Source: JAJECS01 sp965198185 (GTDB taxonomy: Bacteria; Chloroflexota; UBA11872). Taken from it: DNA of 64,000 bases. The notes below the pieces were generated by a model. The model had not been told where the DNA came from. It did no database searches and saw only the letters and a program-made list of their open reading frames with translations. Where the stretch lies: positions 62,001 to 126,000 of the forward strand of contig CBDAOU010000002.1 of assembly GCA_965198185.1 (NCBI GenBank). Reading direction: 5' to 3'. Position numbers and translations under genes: made by a program. This document shows positions 36,089 to 46,254 of the stretch, piece by piece (positions within the stretch are counted from its first letter, which is position 1; each line of letters starts with the position of its first letter).

Positions 36089-38513
36089 GACGGCGGAGTG
36101 GCGGCGCCGGAGTCGAAGCCCCAGCAGGCGACGGTGTTATCGGTGCGCACGCCGCAGGTGTGCGTGGAAGCGGCGCTGATCGAGGCGAATGCGCCAGGCG
36201 GCGATGCGGTCGCACTGTGAACACTGCTGCCCCAGCACACGACGTCGCCGTTGGGGCGCATGCCGCAGGTGTGGTGCCACCCCGTGCTGACGGAGGCGAA
36301 GGCGCCTGGTGGCGGCGTGGCCCTGCCGGAGGTGTCTGATCCCCAGCAGACGACGGAGCCGTCGGTGCGCACGCCGCAGGTGTGCCAAAAGCCGACGCTT
36401 ACCGACCTGAACCTGTTCGCCGAGGCCGTGGCCCGACCGTCGTCGTGCCATCCCCAGCATTCGACCGTTGCATCGCTGCGTACGCCGCAAATGTCCCCGC
36501 GCCCGACGCTGACGGACGTGAAGACCCCAGACAGCGGCACGGACGCACTCTGGTCGTCCCCCCAGCACTCGACGGTGCCGTCCGACCGCACACCGCAGGC
36601 AATGTCCAAGCCGGCGCTGACCGAGGCGAACGAACCGTCCGGCGGTCGAGGCAGGAACTTGCCATGCCAACCCCGTCCCCAGCAGGTCACGGACCCATCG
36701 GGGCGCAGACCACAGGTTTGAGTCCCGCCGGCGCTGACCGAAGCGAACGGACCGGGCGGCGGAGTGGCTTGGCCGTATTCGTTGGCTCCCCAGCAGTCCA
36801 CGGTCCCGTCGATTCGGATGCCGCAGGCGTGAGTCTCAGCGGCGCTTACCGACGTGAAGGAACCACCAGGCGGCGTCGCCCGACCGTCGTCAAACCGCCA
36901 ACAGATCATGGCGCCGTCGCTACGAACGGCGCACGAGTGTCTGGCGCCGACGCTGACCGACTGAAACGTACCGGGCGGCGGCGTCGCGAGGCCGTACTCG
37001 TCGCGTCCCCAGCAAGCGATCGTCCGCCGTCCGGGCGTACGCCGCAGGCGTGGTCGTATCGGATGGAAATCAAGGCAAACGCGCCGGACGGCGGGACGAT
37101 CTGGTCGTACTCGTCAAGTCCCCAGCAGGAAGCGACACCGTTGGGGCGTATCCCACAGGTGAAATACCGTCCCGCGCTGATGGAGGTGAACGTGCCGGCT
37201 GGCGGCGTGGCCTGGCCGTAGTCATTGCGGCCCCAGCAGACGACGCCGCCGTCCCGCTGCACCCCGCAGGTGAAGTCGCGGCCGGCGCTGACTGAGGCGA
37301 ATTCGCCGGTTGGCGGCGTGGTGGTGCCGTAGTCATTTTCCTCGCCCCAACAGGCGACGGTGCCATCGATCCGCACGCCGCAGGAGTGGAAGATTCCGGA
37401 GCTGATGGAGATGAATTCACCAGCCAAGTCGGCATAGATATATCCCCAACAGGCGACTCTCCCATTCGTCCGAATGCCGCAGGTGTGGCCGAAGCTGGCG
37501 CTGACGGTCGTGAATGTGCCGCCCGGTGGGTTGGCCTGTCCCCAACGGTTGTCGCCCCAGCAGGCGACCGTGCCATCGGTGCGGATGCCACAGGTATGGT
37601 TGGCGCCGGCGCTGACGGCGATCCACCCGCGGGACGTGGGGGGCGGTGGAGTTGGCGGCGCTGGGGGTGTCCCCAGCGAAAACACCGGCAACTGAGCCAC
37701 CTCGCTTGCCAGCACTGGCGCCTTGGCCCCGTCAGGGATGATGACATTGCTCAGCTTCTTCACCTTGTCCGGCACGTTCTGCAGGTTCACCCGGCCCACC
37801 GTGGTCCCGGGCGCCGGCACGTTCCAGATCACGAACACCGTTCGCTGGGCGCGCAGCATCTGCAGGCCCTGGGGGTTGCCGTTGACCTCCCGCTCCTCGT
37901 AGCGGATGGGCAGCCCGTAGAGATTCAGCCAGTCGGGTTCGCTCAGGAACCGCGCCTCGATCGCCGTGTTTTGGTCCAGCAGCGCCAGGTGGTTCTGCGT
38001 GATGGTGGCGAAGTCGGCGCCCCGATCGGCCGCCAATACCTGGTGCGGCGGCACGTTGGGCAGCTCCACCTCGGGATATCTGTTCGCCAGCACGTCGAGG
38101 GTGTTGTAGTAGTTCATGCGGGCCTTGCCGGGGTCCCACTGGAGGATGACTTTCTGGAAGGCCTGGAGGGTGAACGGCCCGTTGACCCAGCGCTGGCTGA
38201 TGGGATAGCCGATGGCCTGGAGGTCCCGCTCACGGACGAAGTCCCAGAGCGGCACGCCGTCCGCGTTGGTCACGGCATAGCCGTCGTTGGGATCCGTCGT
38301 GTCACCGCCGGTGATGGTGAAAAGGCAGCCGTCGTCGAGGGCCACGCCTGCACAGTCCAGCGCCCCGGCTGAGGGCCAGGCGACCAGCGCGAGCGCCGCC
38401 AGCGCCAGCAACGCGGCACGCAGGCCACGCATCGGTCCGCCCCCAACTCCCGTTGTCGTCGGCTTAGCGGGCGCCGGTGCGTTCGGCAGGAATCTGCTGA
38501 TGCTCATGGTCAT
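36085..38513 (-). pseudogene. Secreted RCC1-type repeat protein B, frameshifted near 37024
   Basis: Translated in two frames the gene gives a signal peptide (MRGLRAALLALAALALVAWP), the shared N-terminal domain of about 270 residues (WDFVRERDLQAIGYPISQ, LSEPDWLNLYGLPIRYEE), a Pro linker and 14 RCC1-type repeats. The frame breaks in repeat 6. The minus strand reads GACGGC-GG-ACGATC where repeat consensus wants GACGGCACGATC, so two extra bases at 37024-37025 (or one lost) fit. Repeats 6-14 then continue as an ORF to 36085. The start overlaps the stop of gene C by four bases (38510-38513); an internal ATG at 38432 with GGGGGCGG upstream is an alternative. The shift may be a real inactivation, phase switch or sequencing error. 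Confidence 0.8.
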
Positions 38514-41500
38514 GCCGGCGGCGTCGTGCGGCCGTCGTCGTAGCCCCAGCAGGTCGCGGTGCCGTCGGGGTGCAAGCCGCAGCTGAAACTATCGCCGACG
38601 GTGACGGCAGCGAACTCACCGGCCGGCGGCGATGTCTGGCCTTCGTCGTTGCGGCCCCAGCAGGCGACGCTGCCGTCGGTGCGCACGCCGCAGCTGTGGG
38701 AGAAACCGGCGCTCACCGACGTGAATGCACCAGCGGGCGGCGTGGCCTGTTCGGCGAAGTTCGACCCCCAGCAGACCATCGTCCCGTCCACCCGCACCGC
38801 GCACGTGTGGTTGTCGCCGACGCTGAGCGAGGTGAACGTGCCGGGCGGCGCCTGCGTCTTGCCGTCGTCGCTCTCGCCCCAACAGGCCACTGACCCGTTC
38901 GGGCGAATGCCGCAGCCGTGGTCCCAGCCGGTGCCGATCGACGTGAAGGCGCCCGGCGGCGGTGAGGACTTGCCGTAAAAGTCAGACCCCCAGCACTCGA
39001 CCGAACCGTCGGTGCGCACGCCGCAGGTGAAGTCGAGGCCGAGACCGCCAACGCTGACTGAAGAGAACGTGCCGGGCGGCGGGTTGGCTGCGCCTTCTCG
39101 ACTCTCGCCCCAGCATTCGACCGTGCCGTCGGGTCGGACCCCGCAGCTTTGATCGGAACTGATGCTCACCGAGGCAAAGGCGCCCGGCGGCGGCGTGTGC
39201 ACACCGGTCGGGCCCCGTCCCCAGCAGGTCAGGGCGCCGTTGCCACGCACCCCGCAGGTGCGTCCGTCGGTGGCGCTCACCGAGGTGAACACGCCGGGAG
39301 GCGGCACGGATTGGGCGAGGGTGTTCGACCCCCAGCACGCCACTGTGCCGTCGGCGCGCACGCCGCAGGTGTGGTCGGGGCCGGCGCTGACAGATGCGAA
39401 AGCGCCGGCCGAAGGAGTGGCTCGGCCGTCAGGGTTGTATCCCCAACAGGCCACGTTCCCGTCTGTGCGCACGCCGCACGTGTGCGCCGCCCCGGCACTG
39501 ACGGAAATGAATGATCCGGCGGGCGGGTCGGCCTGGCCCGCGGTGTCGCCGAAATACTCATCGAGGCCCCAGCAGGCGACGGTGCTGTCGGCGCGCACGC
39601 CGCAGGTGTGCGAGCCGCCGGCGCTCACCGAGGAAAAGGCGCCGGACGGCGGCGCAGCCTGGCCGCTGCTGTCGGATCCCCAGCATTCGACCGTGCCATC
39701 GGTGCGCACGCCGCAGGTGTGGCCGCGGTAGGTGCTGGCGGCGCTGACCGAGGTGAAGATGCCTGAAGGAGGAGTAGCCTGACCCTCGTCGTTGTTGCCC
39801 CAGCAGGCGACGGTGCCGTCGGCGCGCACGCCGCAGGTGTGCCAGGAACCGACGCTGATCGCGGTGAACACGCCCGCCGCGGGCGTCGGCTCGGGTGTGT
39901 AGTTAAACCCCCAACACTCCGGAACGCCGTCCGTCCGAAGTCCGCAGGTGTCGTATCGCCCGCCGCTGACTGCGGAGAATTCGCCAGCCGGAGCAAACAG
40001 CTCGCCCCTTAGCCCCCGTCCCCAGCAGCCGACGGCGCCGTCGCGGCGGATCCCGCAGACGCGCTCGTCGCCCGCGGTCAGGGAGACGAACGTTCCCGGC
40101 AGTGGCGTGGCGCGGCCGTCGTCGTAGCCCCAACAGACGATATCGCCGCTGACCCCGAGACCGCAGCTGTGCACATCCCCAACGGAGACCGATGTGAACT
40201 CGCCCGGCGGCGGCGAGGATTGGCCGGATAGATCCAATCCCCCGCAGACCACGGCGCCGTCGGTGCGCACCCCGCACGCATGGAAATCACCGAGGCTGAT
40301 GGACCGATACGCGCCTGGCAACACGGTCCCACCTCTCACATATCCCCAGCAGGCAATGGCGCCGTCCGTGCGGACGCCGCATGCGTGGAGGGACTCCATG
40401 CTCACGGCGACGAACGTGCCGGCGGGCGGCACGAACTTGCCGTCGTTATCGTCTCCCCAGCATTCGAGGGTCCCGTCGGTCCGAACCCCGCAGGTGTTCG
40501 AGAAAGACGCGCTGACGGAGGAGAATTCGCCGGCCGGCGGCGTGGACTCGCCGTCGTCGTTTCGACCCCAGCAGGCGACGGTGCCGTCGGTGCGCACGCC
40601 GCATGTGTGCCAGCTGCTGGCGCTCAAGGACTCAAACGTGCCCTCGGGCGCTTGCAGTTGACCGCTGTAATCCGCACCCCAGCATTCGACGGTCCCATCG
40701 GTGCGCACGCCGCAGGTATGGTCGCGGCCGGTGCCGATTGCCGTGAAGGTGCCAGCCGGAGGGTCGGCCTGGCCGAAGTAGGTTCCAAACCTGGTGTTGC
40801 TCCCCCAGCAGGCAACGGTGCCATCGGTGCGAATGCCGCAGGTGTAGTGTTCCCCAGCGCTGACGGCGATCCAGCCGTCGGAGGCAGTCCGAGCCGGCCG
40901 CGCCGGGGGCGTTCCCAGCGAGAACACCGGCAAATCGGCGACGGCGTCCGGCGCCACCGGCGCCTTGGCCGCATCCGGAATGATCACGTTGCTGAGCTTC
41001 TTCACCTTGTCGGGCACGTTCTGCAGGTTCACCCGGCCCACGGTGGTTCCCGGCGCCGGCACGTTCCAGATCACGAAGACCGTCCGCTGGGCGCGCAGCA
41101 TCTGCAGACCCTGAGGGTTGCCGTTGACTTCACGCTCCTCGTAGCGGATCGGCAGCCCGTAGAGATTCAGCCAGTCCGGCTCGCTCAGGAACCGCTCCTC
41201 GATCGCCGCGTTCTGGCCCAAGAGCGCCAAGTGGTTCTGGGTGATGGTGGCGAAGTCGACGCCCCGGTCGGCTTCGAGCACCTGGTGGAGTGGGACGTTG
41301 GGCAGCTCCACCTCGGGATACCGGTTCGCCAACACGTCGAGGGTGTTGTAGTAGTTCATGCGGCTCTTGCCGGGGTCCCACTGGAGGATGACCTTCTGGA
41401 AGGCCTGGAAGGTGAAGGGCCCGTTGACCCAGCGCTGGCTGATGGGATAGCCGATGGCCTGGAGGTCGCGTTCGCGGACGAAGTCCCAGAGCGGCACGTC

Positions 41501-41710
41501 GTCGGCATTGGTGACGGCAAAGCCGTCGTTCGGATCGTCCGTGTCGCCGCCGGTAATGGTGAAGAGACAGCCGTCGTCGAGGGCGACGCCCTCGCAGTCC
41601 AATGCCCCTGCTGACGGCCCGACGGCCAGCGTGGCAGCGGCGGCGATGGCCAGAACCAGGAACACCGCGCGCAGCCGTCGCCAATAGTCGCGGCTGTGGA
41701 GCTTCGGCAT
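38510..41710 (-). CDS. Secreted RCC1-type repeat protein C, shared N-terminal domain plus 21 repeats
   Basis: The 1066-residue product has a signal peptide (residues 1-37, AVFLVLAIAAAATLAVGPSAGA), then the shared domain (about 38-290: LFTITGGDTDDPNDG, WVNGPFTFQAFQKVILQWD, NYYNTLDVLANRYPEVELP, VIWNVPAPGTTVGRVNLQN), a short Pro/Ala linker and 21 RCC1_2-type repeats. Twenty-one is three seven-bladed propellers. Each repeat has two Cys ten residues apart; repeat 6 reads CGG instead of CWG. ATG 41710 follows GAGGGGCGGA and is preferred over 41722. This is the only intact member of the shared-domain family here. About 214 bases to the LRR gene hold no gene and may contain a promoter. A surface or secreted role is inferred. 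Confidence 0.88.
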   Translation of the reverse strand: MPKLHSRDYWRRLRAVFLVLAIAAAATLAVGPSAGALDCEGVALDDGCLFTITGGDTDDPNDGFAVTNADDVPLWDFVRERDLQAIGYPISQRWVNGPFTFQAFQKVILQWDPGKSRMNYYNTLDVLANRYPEVELPNVPLHQVLEADRGVDFATITQNHLALLGQNAAIEERFLSEPDWLNLYGLPIRYEEREVNGNPQGLQMLRAQRTVFVIWNVPAPGTTVGRVNLQNVPDKVKKLSNVIIPDAAKAPVAPDAVADLPVFSLGTPPARPARTASDGWIAVSAGEHYTCGIRTDGTVACWGSNTRFGTYFGQADPPAGTFTAIGTGRDHTCGVRTDGTVECWGADYSGQLQAPEGTFESLSASSWHTCGVRTDGTVACWGRNDDGESTPPAGEFSSVSASFSNTCGVRTDGTLECWGDDNDGKFVPPAGTFVAVSMESLHACGVRTDGAIACWGYVRGGTVLPGAYRSISLGDFHACGVRTDGAVVCGGLDLSGQSSPPPGEFTSVSVGDVHSCGLGVSGDIVCWGYDDGRATPLPGTFVSLTAGDERVCGIRRDGAVGCWGRGLRGELFAPAGEFSAVSGGRYDTCGLRTDGVPECWGFNYTPEPTPAAGVFTAISVGSWHTCGVRADGTVACWGNNDEGQATPPSGIFTSVSAASTYRGHTCGVRTDGTVECWGSDSSGQAAPPSGAFSSVSAGGSHTCGVRADSTVACWGLDEYFGDTAGQADPPAGSFISVSAGAAHTCGVRTDGNVACWGYNPDGRATPSAGAFASVSAGPDHTCGVRADGTVACWGSNTLAQSVPPPGVFTSVSATDGRTCGVRGNGALTCWGRGPTGVHTPPPGAFASVSISSDQSCGVRPDGTVECWGESREGAANPPPGTFSSVSVGGLGLDFTCGVRTDGSVECWGSDFYGKSSPPPGAFTSIGTGWDHGCGIRPNGSVACWGESDDGKTQAPPGTFTSLSVGDNHTCAVRVDGTMVCWGSNFAEQATPPAGAFTSVSAGFSHSCGVRTDGSVACWGRNDEGQTSPPAGEFAAVTVGDSFSCGLHPDGTATCWGYDDGRTTPPA

Positions 41711-41924
41711 TCCGCCCCTCATCTGTCGGCCGAGAGCCTGGCAGCCCGCCGCGCACCGTCCAACCAGCCAGGGGCTGTCAATCTACTCCACGCACTCCCG
41801 TCTTGGCGGGAGTGGCGACGGGCCTGTGCGTCGCTGCCGGCGCTGCACGCACCGTCGCCGATGGCTCGGCAGAGCCGGCGCATCGCCGTCGGTCGCGGCT
41901 GCCCGCCGCTGTGACACGTGGGGC

Positions 41925-44900
41925 TCAATTGGCGCCGCAGGACGGCAGACCAAGCGCGGCCAGGTCGTTGTTTGCTACATCGCGCAAGCTCGCCGGCACG
42001 CACCCCGTGAGCTGATTGCTTCCGCCGAGGAACAGCTCTTCCAGGTTGTTGAGCCGACGCAGCTCAAGCGGGATCGCGCCGCTCAGCTGGTTGTCGGCGA
42101 GCCACAGCGCGGTCAGCTTGGAGAGGCGGCCCAGCGCGGTCGGGATCGGCCCGCTCAACTGGTTCGCCTGAAGCCGGAGTTCCTCCAACTCGATGAGACC
42201 ACTCAGCGTCGACGGGATTGGACCCGTGAGTTGGTTGCCACTGAGATCCAACACCGCCAGCCTTGCGATGGTGGGCGTGTCGGGCGTAACCGGATTGCTC
42301 AACTGGGTCGCCTCAAGCGGCAGCTCGGCCATGTATTGGGGACTGCCCAACACTGAGGGGTTTTCCCCGGTGACTTGGGCGGCCACGCTATCGGGAGTGC
42401 CCAGCGTCGACGGGATTTTCCCGCTGAGCTGGTTGCCCGCGAGGTTCAGCACCTCCAGCCGATCAAGGCCGCCCAACTCCCGCGGGATTGGCCCGCTGAG
42501 CCGATTGCCGCTGAGATCCAGCTCACGCAGGCTGTAGAGGCGAGACAACGCCGCCGGGATCGGCCCGCTGAACTGGTTGGCGCTGAGATCCAGCTCACGC
42601 AGGCTGCTGAGGCTGCCTAGCTCGGGCGGGATCGCCCCGCTCAACGCGTTGCCCCGCAGGTTCAGCCGAAACAGATAAGGAATACTCGCCAACGCTGGCG
42701 GGATCGCGCCGCTGAGCTGATTGTCACTAAGGTCCAGGTCCAACGTATAAACGCCGGCCATGTTGCCCAGCTCCGGCGGGATCGCCCCGCTCAACGCGTT
42801 GCCATGCAAGTCCAGCTGATCCAGGTTGCGCAGCCTGGCCAACTCCGGGGGGATCGCTCCACCGAGCTGATTGTCACTAAGGTCCAACTTATTGAGGCCG
42901 GTGATATTGCCAAGTTCCGGCGGGATCGCCCCACCTAGCTGGTTGTCGCTCAGGTTGAGATCTCTCAGGGTGGCGAGATTGCCGAGCTCGGACGGGATCG
43001 CCCCACGTAGCTCGTTTCCATTGAGGTAGAGCCTCGTCACCCGTGCGAGGTTGCTTAGTTCCGGCGGGATCGCTCCGCTCAGCTGGTTCTCGAAGAGATA
43101 CAGCGATTGCAGATTGGCGAGCTTCCCAAGCTCCGGCGGGATCGCGCCACTCAACGCATTGCCGTAGAGATACAGCGATTTCAGGTTGGAGAGGCTTCCG
43201 AGCTCGCGCGGGATTGCCCCACTGAGCTGGTTGTCATAGAGGTTCATCGAACCCAGATTGGCAAGGTTGCCAAGCTCAGGCGGGATTGCTCCGCTCAGTT
43301 CGTTGTCATTCAGTCTCAATTGGGTGAGGTACGACAGCCGGCCCAATTCCGGCGGAATCGCTCCGCTGAGCTTGTTGTTATCGAGATACAGCGAGGCCAG
43401 ATTGGTGAGATTGCCCAGTTCCGGCGGAATTGCCCCACTGATCTGGTTACCCGCAAGCTCCAGCGATTGCAGGTTGACGAGCTTGCCTAGCTCGGGCGGG
43501 ATCGCCCCACTCAACTGGTTCCCGTTGAGATACAGCGTTTGCAGGTTGACCAGGTTTCCTACCTGCGGCGGGACCGCCCCACTGAGTTGATTGCGGTGGA
43601 GCTCCAGCCCTGTCAGCTGGGAGAGGTTGCCCAGCGCATGCGGGATTGCCCCACTCAGCTGGTTGTCGCCGAGAGACAGCGTTCCCAACGCCGCGAGCCG
43701 GCCAATTTCAGGCGGGATCGCCCCACTGAGCTCGTTGTAGGAGAGGTACAACTCGGTCAGGTTGACGAGGTTGCCCAGCTCGGGCGGGATCGCCCCGCCC
43801 AACTCGTTGTCCGCGAGATCCAGCTCCGTCAGCGTGGCGAGGCGGCCCAATGCCGGCGGTATCGCCCCGCTCAAGTCGTTACTCCGAAGCTCCAGCACCG
43901 TCAGGCTCGAAAGGTCGGCCAACGCGGGCGGGATTTCCCCGCTCAGCTTGTTGCCGGAAAGGGTCAGCACGGACAGGCTGGGCAGTTCGGCCAACACTGA
44001 CGGAATTTCTCCGCTCAGTCTGTTCCAACCGAGCCGCAGTTCCGTGACCCGGCCGCCGTCCGTGGTCACGCCCCGCCATTCGCTGATCGGCGCCTCGGTG
44101 AGCCAATTGCCCTGGTTGCTCCAGCGTTGCCCGTTGGTCGCGTGGTAGAGCGCGATGAGCACGGCTCGGTCCGGTGACCTGTCGGCAGGGCCGCAGAGGG
44201 GGATATTGAGCTCGGCCGAGTCGTTGTGCGGTGCGCCCGCCAGGTGCTCGGAGACGCACCCTGTGTATCGGTTGGTGCCGCCGAGGAACAACATCTCCAG
44301 ATTGGTCAGGTTGTCCAGTTCCGGCGGGATCGCGCCGCGCAACTGGTTGTTCTGGAGATGCAGAGTTTTCAGCCGGGAGTAGCGGCCCAGCTCGGCTGGA
44401 ATTTCGCCGCTCAACTGGTTGTCGCTGAGCCCGAGCCATAGCAAGTCGTAGAGGTTGCCCAACTCGGGTGGGATGGCGCCGGTCAACTGGTTGTAGTCGA
44501 GCCGCAGCTCGCGCAGGTCGTAGAGGGTGCCCAGCTCCGGCGGGATGGCGCCGCTCAGCTGGTTGCCGTGGAGATGCAGCGAGGTCAGGTCCGCGAGTCG
44601 GCTCAACTCCGGCGGGATCGAGCCCGTCAGCCGGTTGTCGTTGAGATACAGCCCATACAGACTGCCGAGGTTGGCCAGCTCGACCGGAATCGGGCCCGTC
44701 AACTGGTTGCCATTGAGGTAGAGCCGGCGCACCCTGGCGAGGCGTCCCAATTGGGACGGGATTGGCCCGCTGAGCTGGTTGTCATTGATTCCCAGCCATT
44801 CCACGCGGTGAAGGCTGCCCAGCTCGGGCGGCATGGCCCCGCTGAGTTGATTCTCCTGGAGCGCCAGCCGTTCCAGCTTGGCGAGACGGCCCAAGGCGGC

Positions 44901-46254
44901 TGGGATCGACCCCTGGAATCGGTTGGCGCTGAGATCCAACAGCGTCAGGTTGGCGAGGCCGCCCAGCTCCGCTGGAATCGTGCCGCTGAGTTGATTGTCG
45001 TTGAGGTGCAGCAATTGCAGGTTGGCGAGGCGGCCCAAAGCGGGCGGAATCGCGCCGCTGAGTTGGTTGCCGTCGAGCCACAGCCAGAGCAGCTTGGCGA
45101 GGTTGCCGAGTTCCGGCGGATCGCTCCCCGCAGCTCGTTGCCTTTGAGGGACAGCTCCAGCAGGTTGGCGAGCTGGCCCAGGTCGGCTGGGATCTCGCCC
45201 CGTAGCTGATTGGCCTCCAAGCGCAGTGCGGTAACCCTGCCATTGAGGTCGGTGGCGACGCCGTGCCAGTCGCCGAGCGGCGCGTCGCTCAGCCAGTTGG
45301 TATTAGTCGTCCAGTTGGGACCGTCAGTCGCGTGGAAGAACGCGACCAGCGCCGCGCGGTCCGCGGTCGGCACCGTCGCCGGCGGCGCCGGCCGCGCCGG
45401 AGGCGTCTCCAGCGAGAACACCGGCAACTCCGCCACCTGAGTCTGCCAGCACCGGCGCCTTGGCCGCATCCGGGAATGATCACGTTGCTCAGGCTTCTTC
45501 ACCTTGTCCGGCACGTTCTGCAGGTTCACCCGGCCCACCGTGGTTCCCGGCGCCGGCACGTTCCAGATCACGAAGACCGTGCGCTGCGCCCGCAGCATCT
45601 GCAGGCCCTGCGGATGGCCGTTGACCTCGCGCTCCTCGTAGCGGATCGGCAGCCCGTAGAGATTCAGCCAGTCGGGCTCGCTGAGAACCGCGCCTTGATC
45701 GCCGCGTTCTGGTCCAGCAGCGCCAGGTGGTTGCGGGTGATGGTGGCGAAGTCGGCGCCCCGGTCGGCTTCGAGCACCTGGTGGAGTGGGACGTTGGGCA
45801 GCTCGACCTCGGGATAGCGGTTCGCCAGCACATCGAGGGTGTTGTAGTAGTTCATGCGGCTCTTGCCGGGGTCCCACTGCAGGATGACCTTCTGGAAGGC
45901 CTGGAGGGTGAAGGGGCCGTTGACCCAGCGCTGGCTGATGGGATAGCCGATGGCCTGCAGGTCGCGTTCGCGGACGAAGTCCCACAGCGGCACGTCGTCG
46001 GCGTTGGTCACGGCAAAGCCGTCGTTGGGATCGGTCGTGTCGCCGCCGGTGATGGTGAAGAGGCAGCCGTCGTCGAGGGTGACGCCTTCGCAGTCCAGCG
46101 CCCCGGCCGAGGGCCAGGCGGTCAGCGCGAGCGCCACGGCCAGCGCTGCGATCACCGCACGAATCACATGTATTGGCTCGCCCCGGGTCCACCTCGACGT
46201 GGCCTCAGTTGGTACTGGCGAATCCGGGCCAGGCGGGCCGACGCGAATGGTCAT
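41925..46254 (-). pseudogene. Secreted LRR protein with shared N-terminal domain, several frameshifts
   Basis: Frames joined together give a signal peptide (VIRAVIAALAVALALTAWP), the shared N-terminal domain, then two leucine-rich modules. Module 1 opens with the N-cap DRAALVAFFHATDGPNWTT (near 45340) and ends LGGTNRYTGCVSEH; module 2 opens DRAVLIALYHATNGQRW (near 44150) and ends GLPSCGAN. The repeats are 24-residue plant-like units (LSGAIPPELGNLxNL), roughly 13 and 28 by length. Comparison with the paralogues shows one-base losses near 45684 and 45118 and one-base gains near 45491, 45473 and 45442; the three gains restore the frame after about 17 altered residues. The ATG overlaps the stop of gene D by four bases. 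Decay or sequence error are both possible. Confidence 0.82.

Noticed and set aside
40280..41614. Long plus-strand frames across the RCC1-type and LRR genes (for example 444 codons here)
   Set aside because: High GC and repetition leave antisense frames open; the minus-strand frames have signal peptides, clear domains and ordered repeats.
45110..45690. Programmed frameshifting to join the LRR gene's frames
   Set aside because: There are five indels of both signs in different contexts, with no common slippery site or stem-loop; error or decay is simpler.
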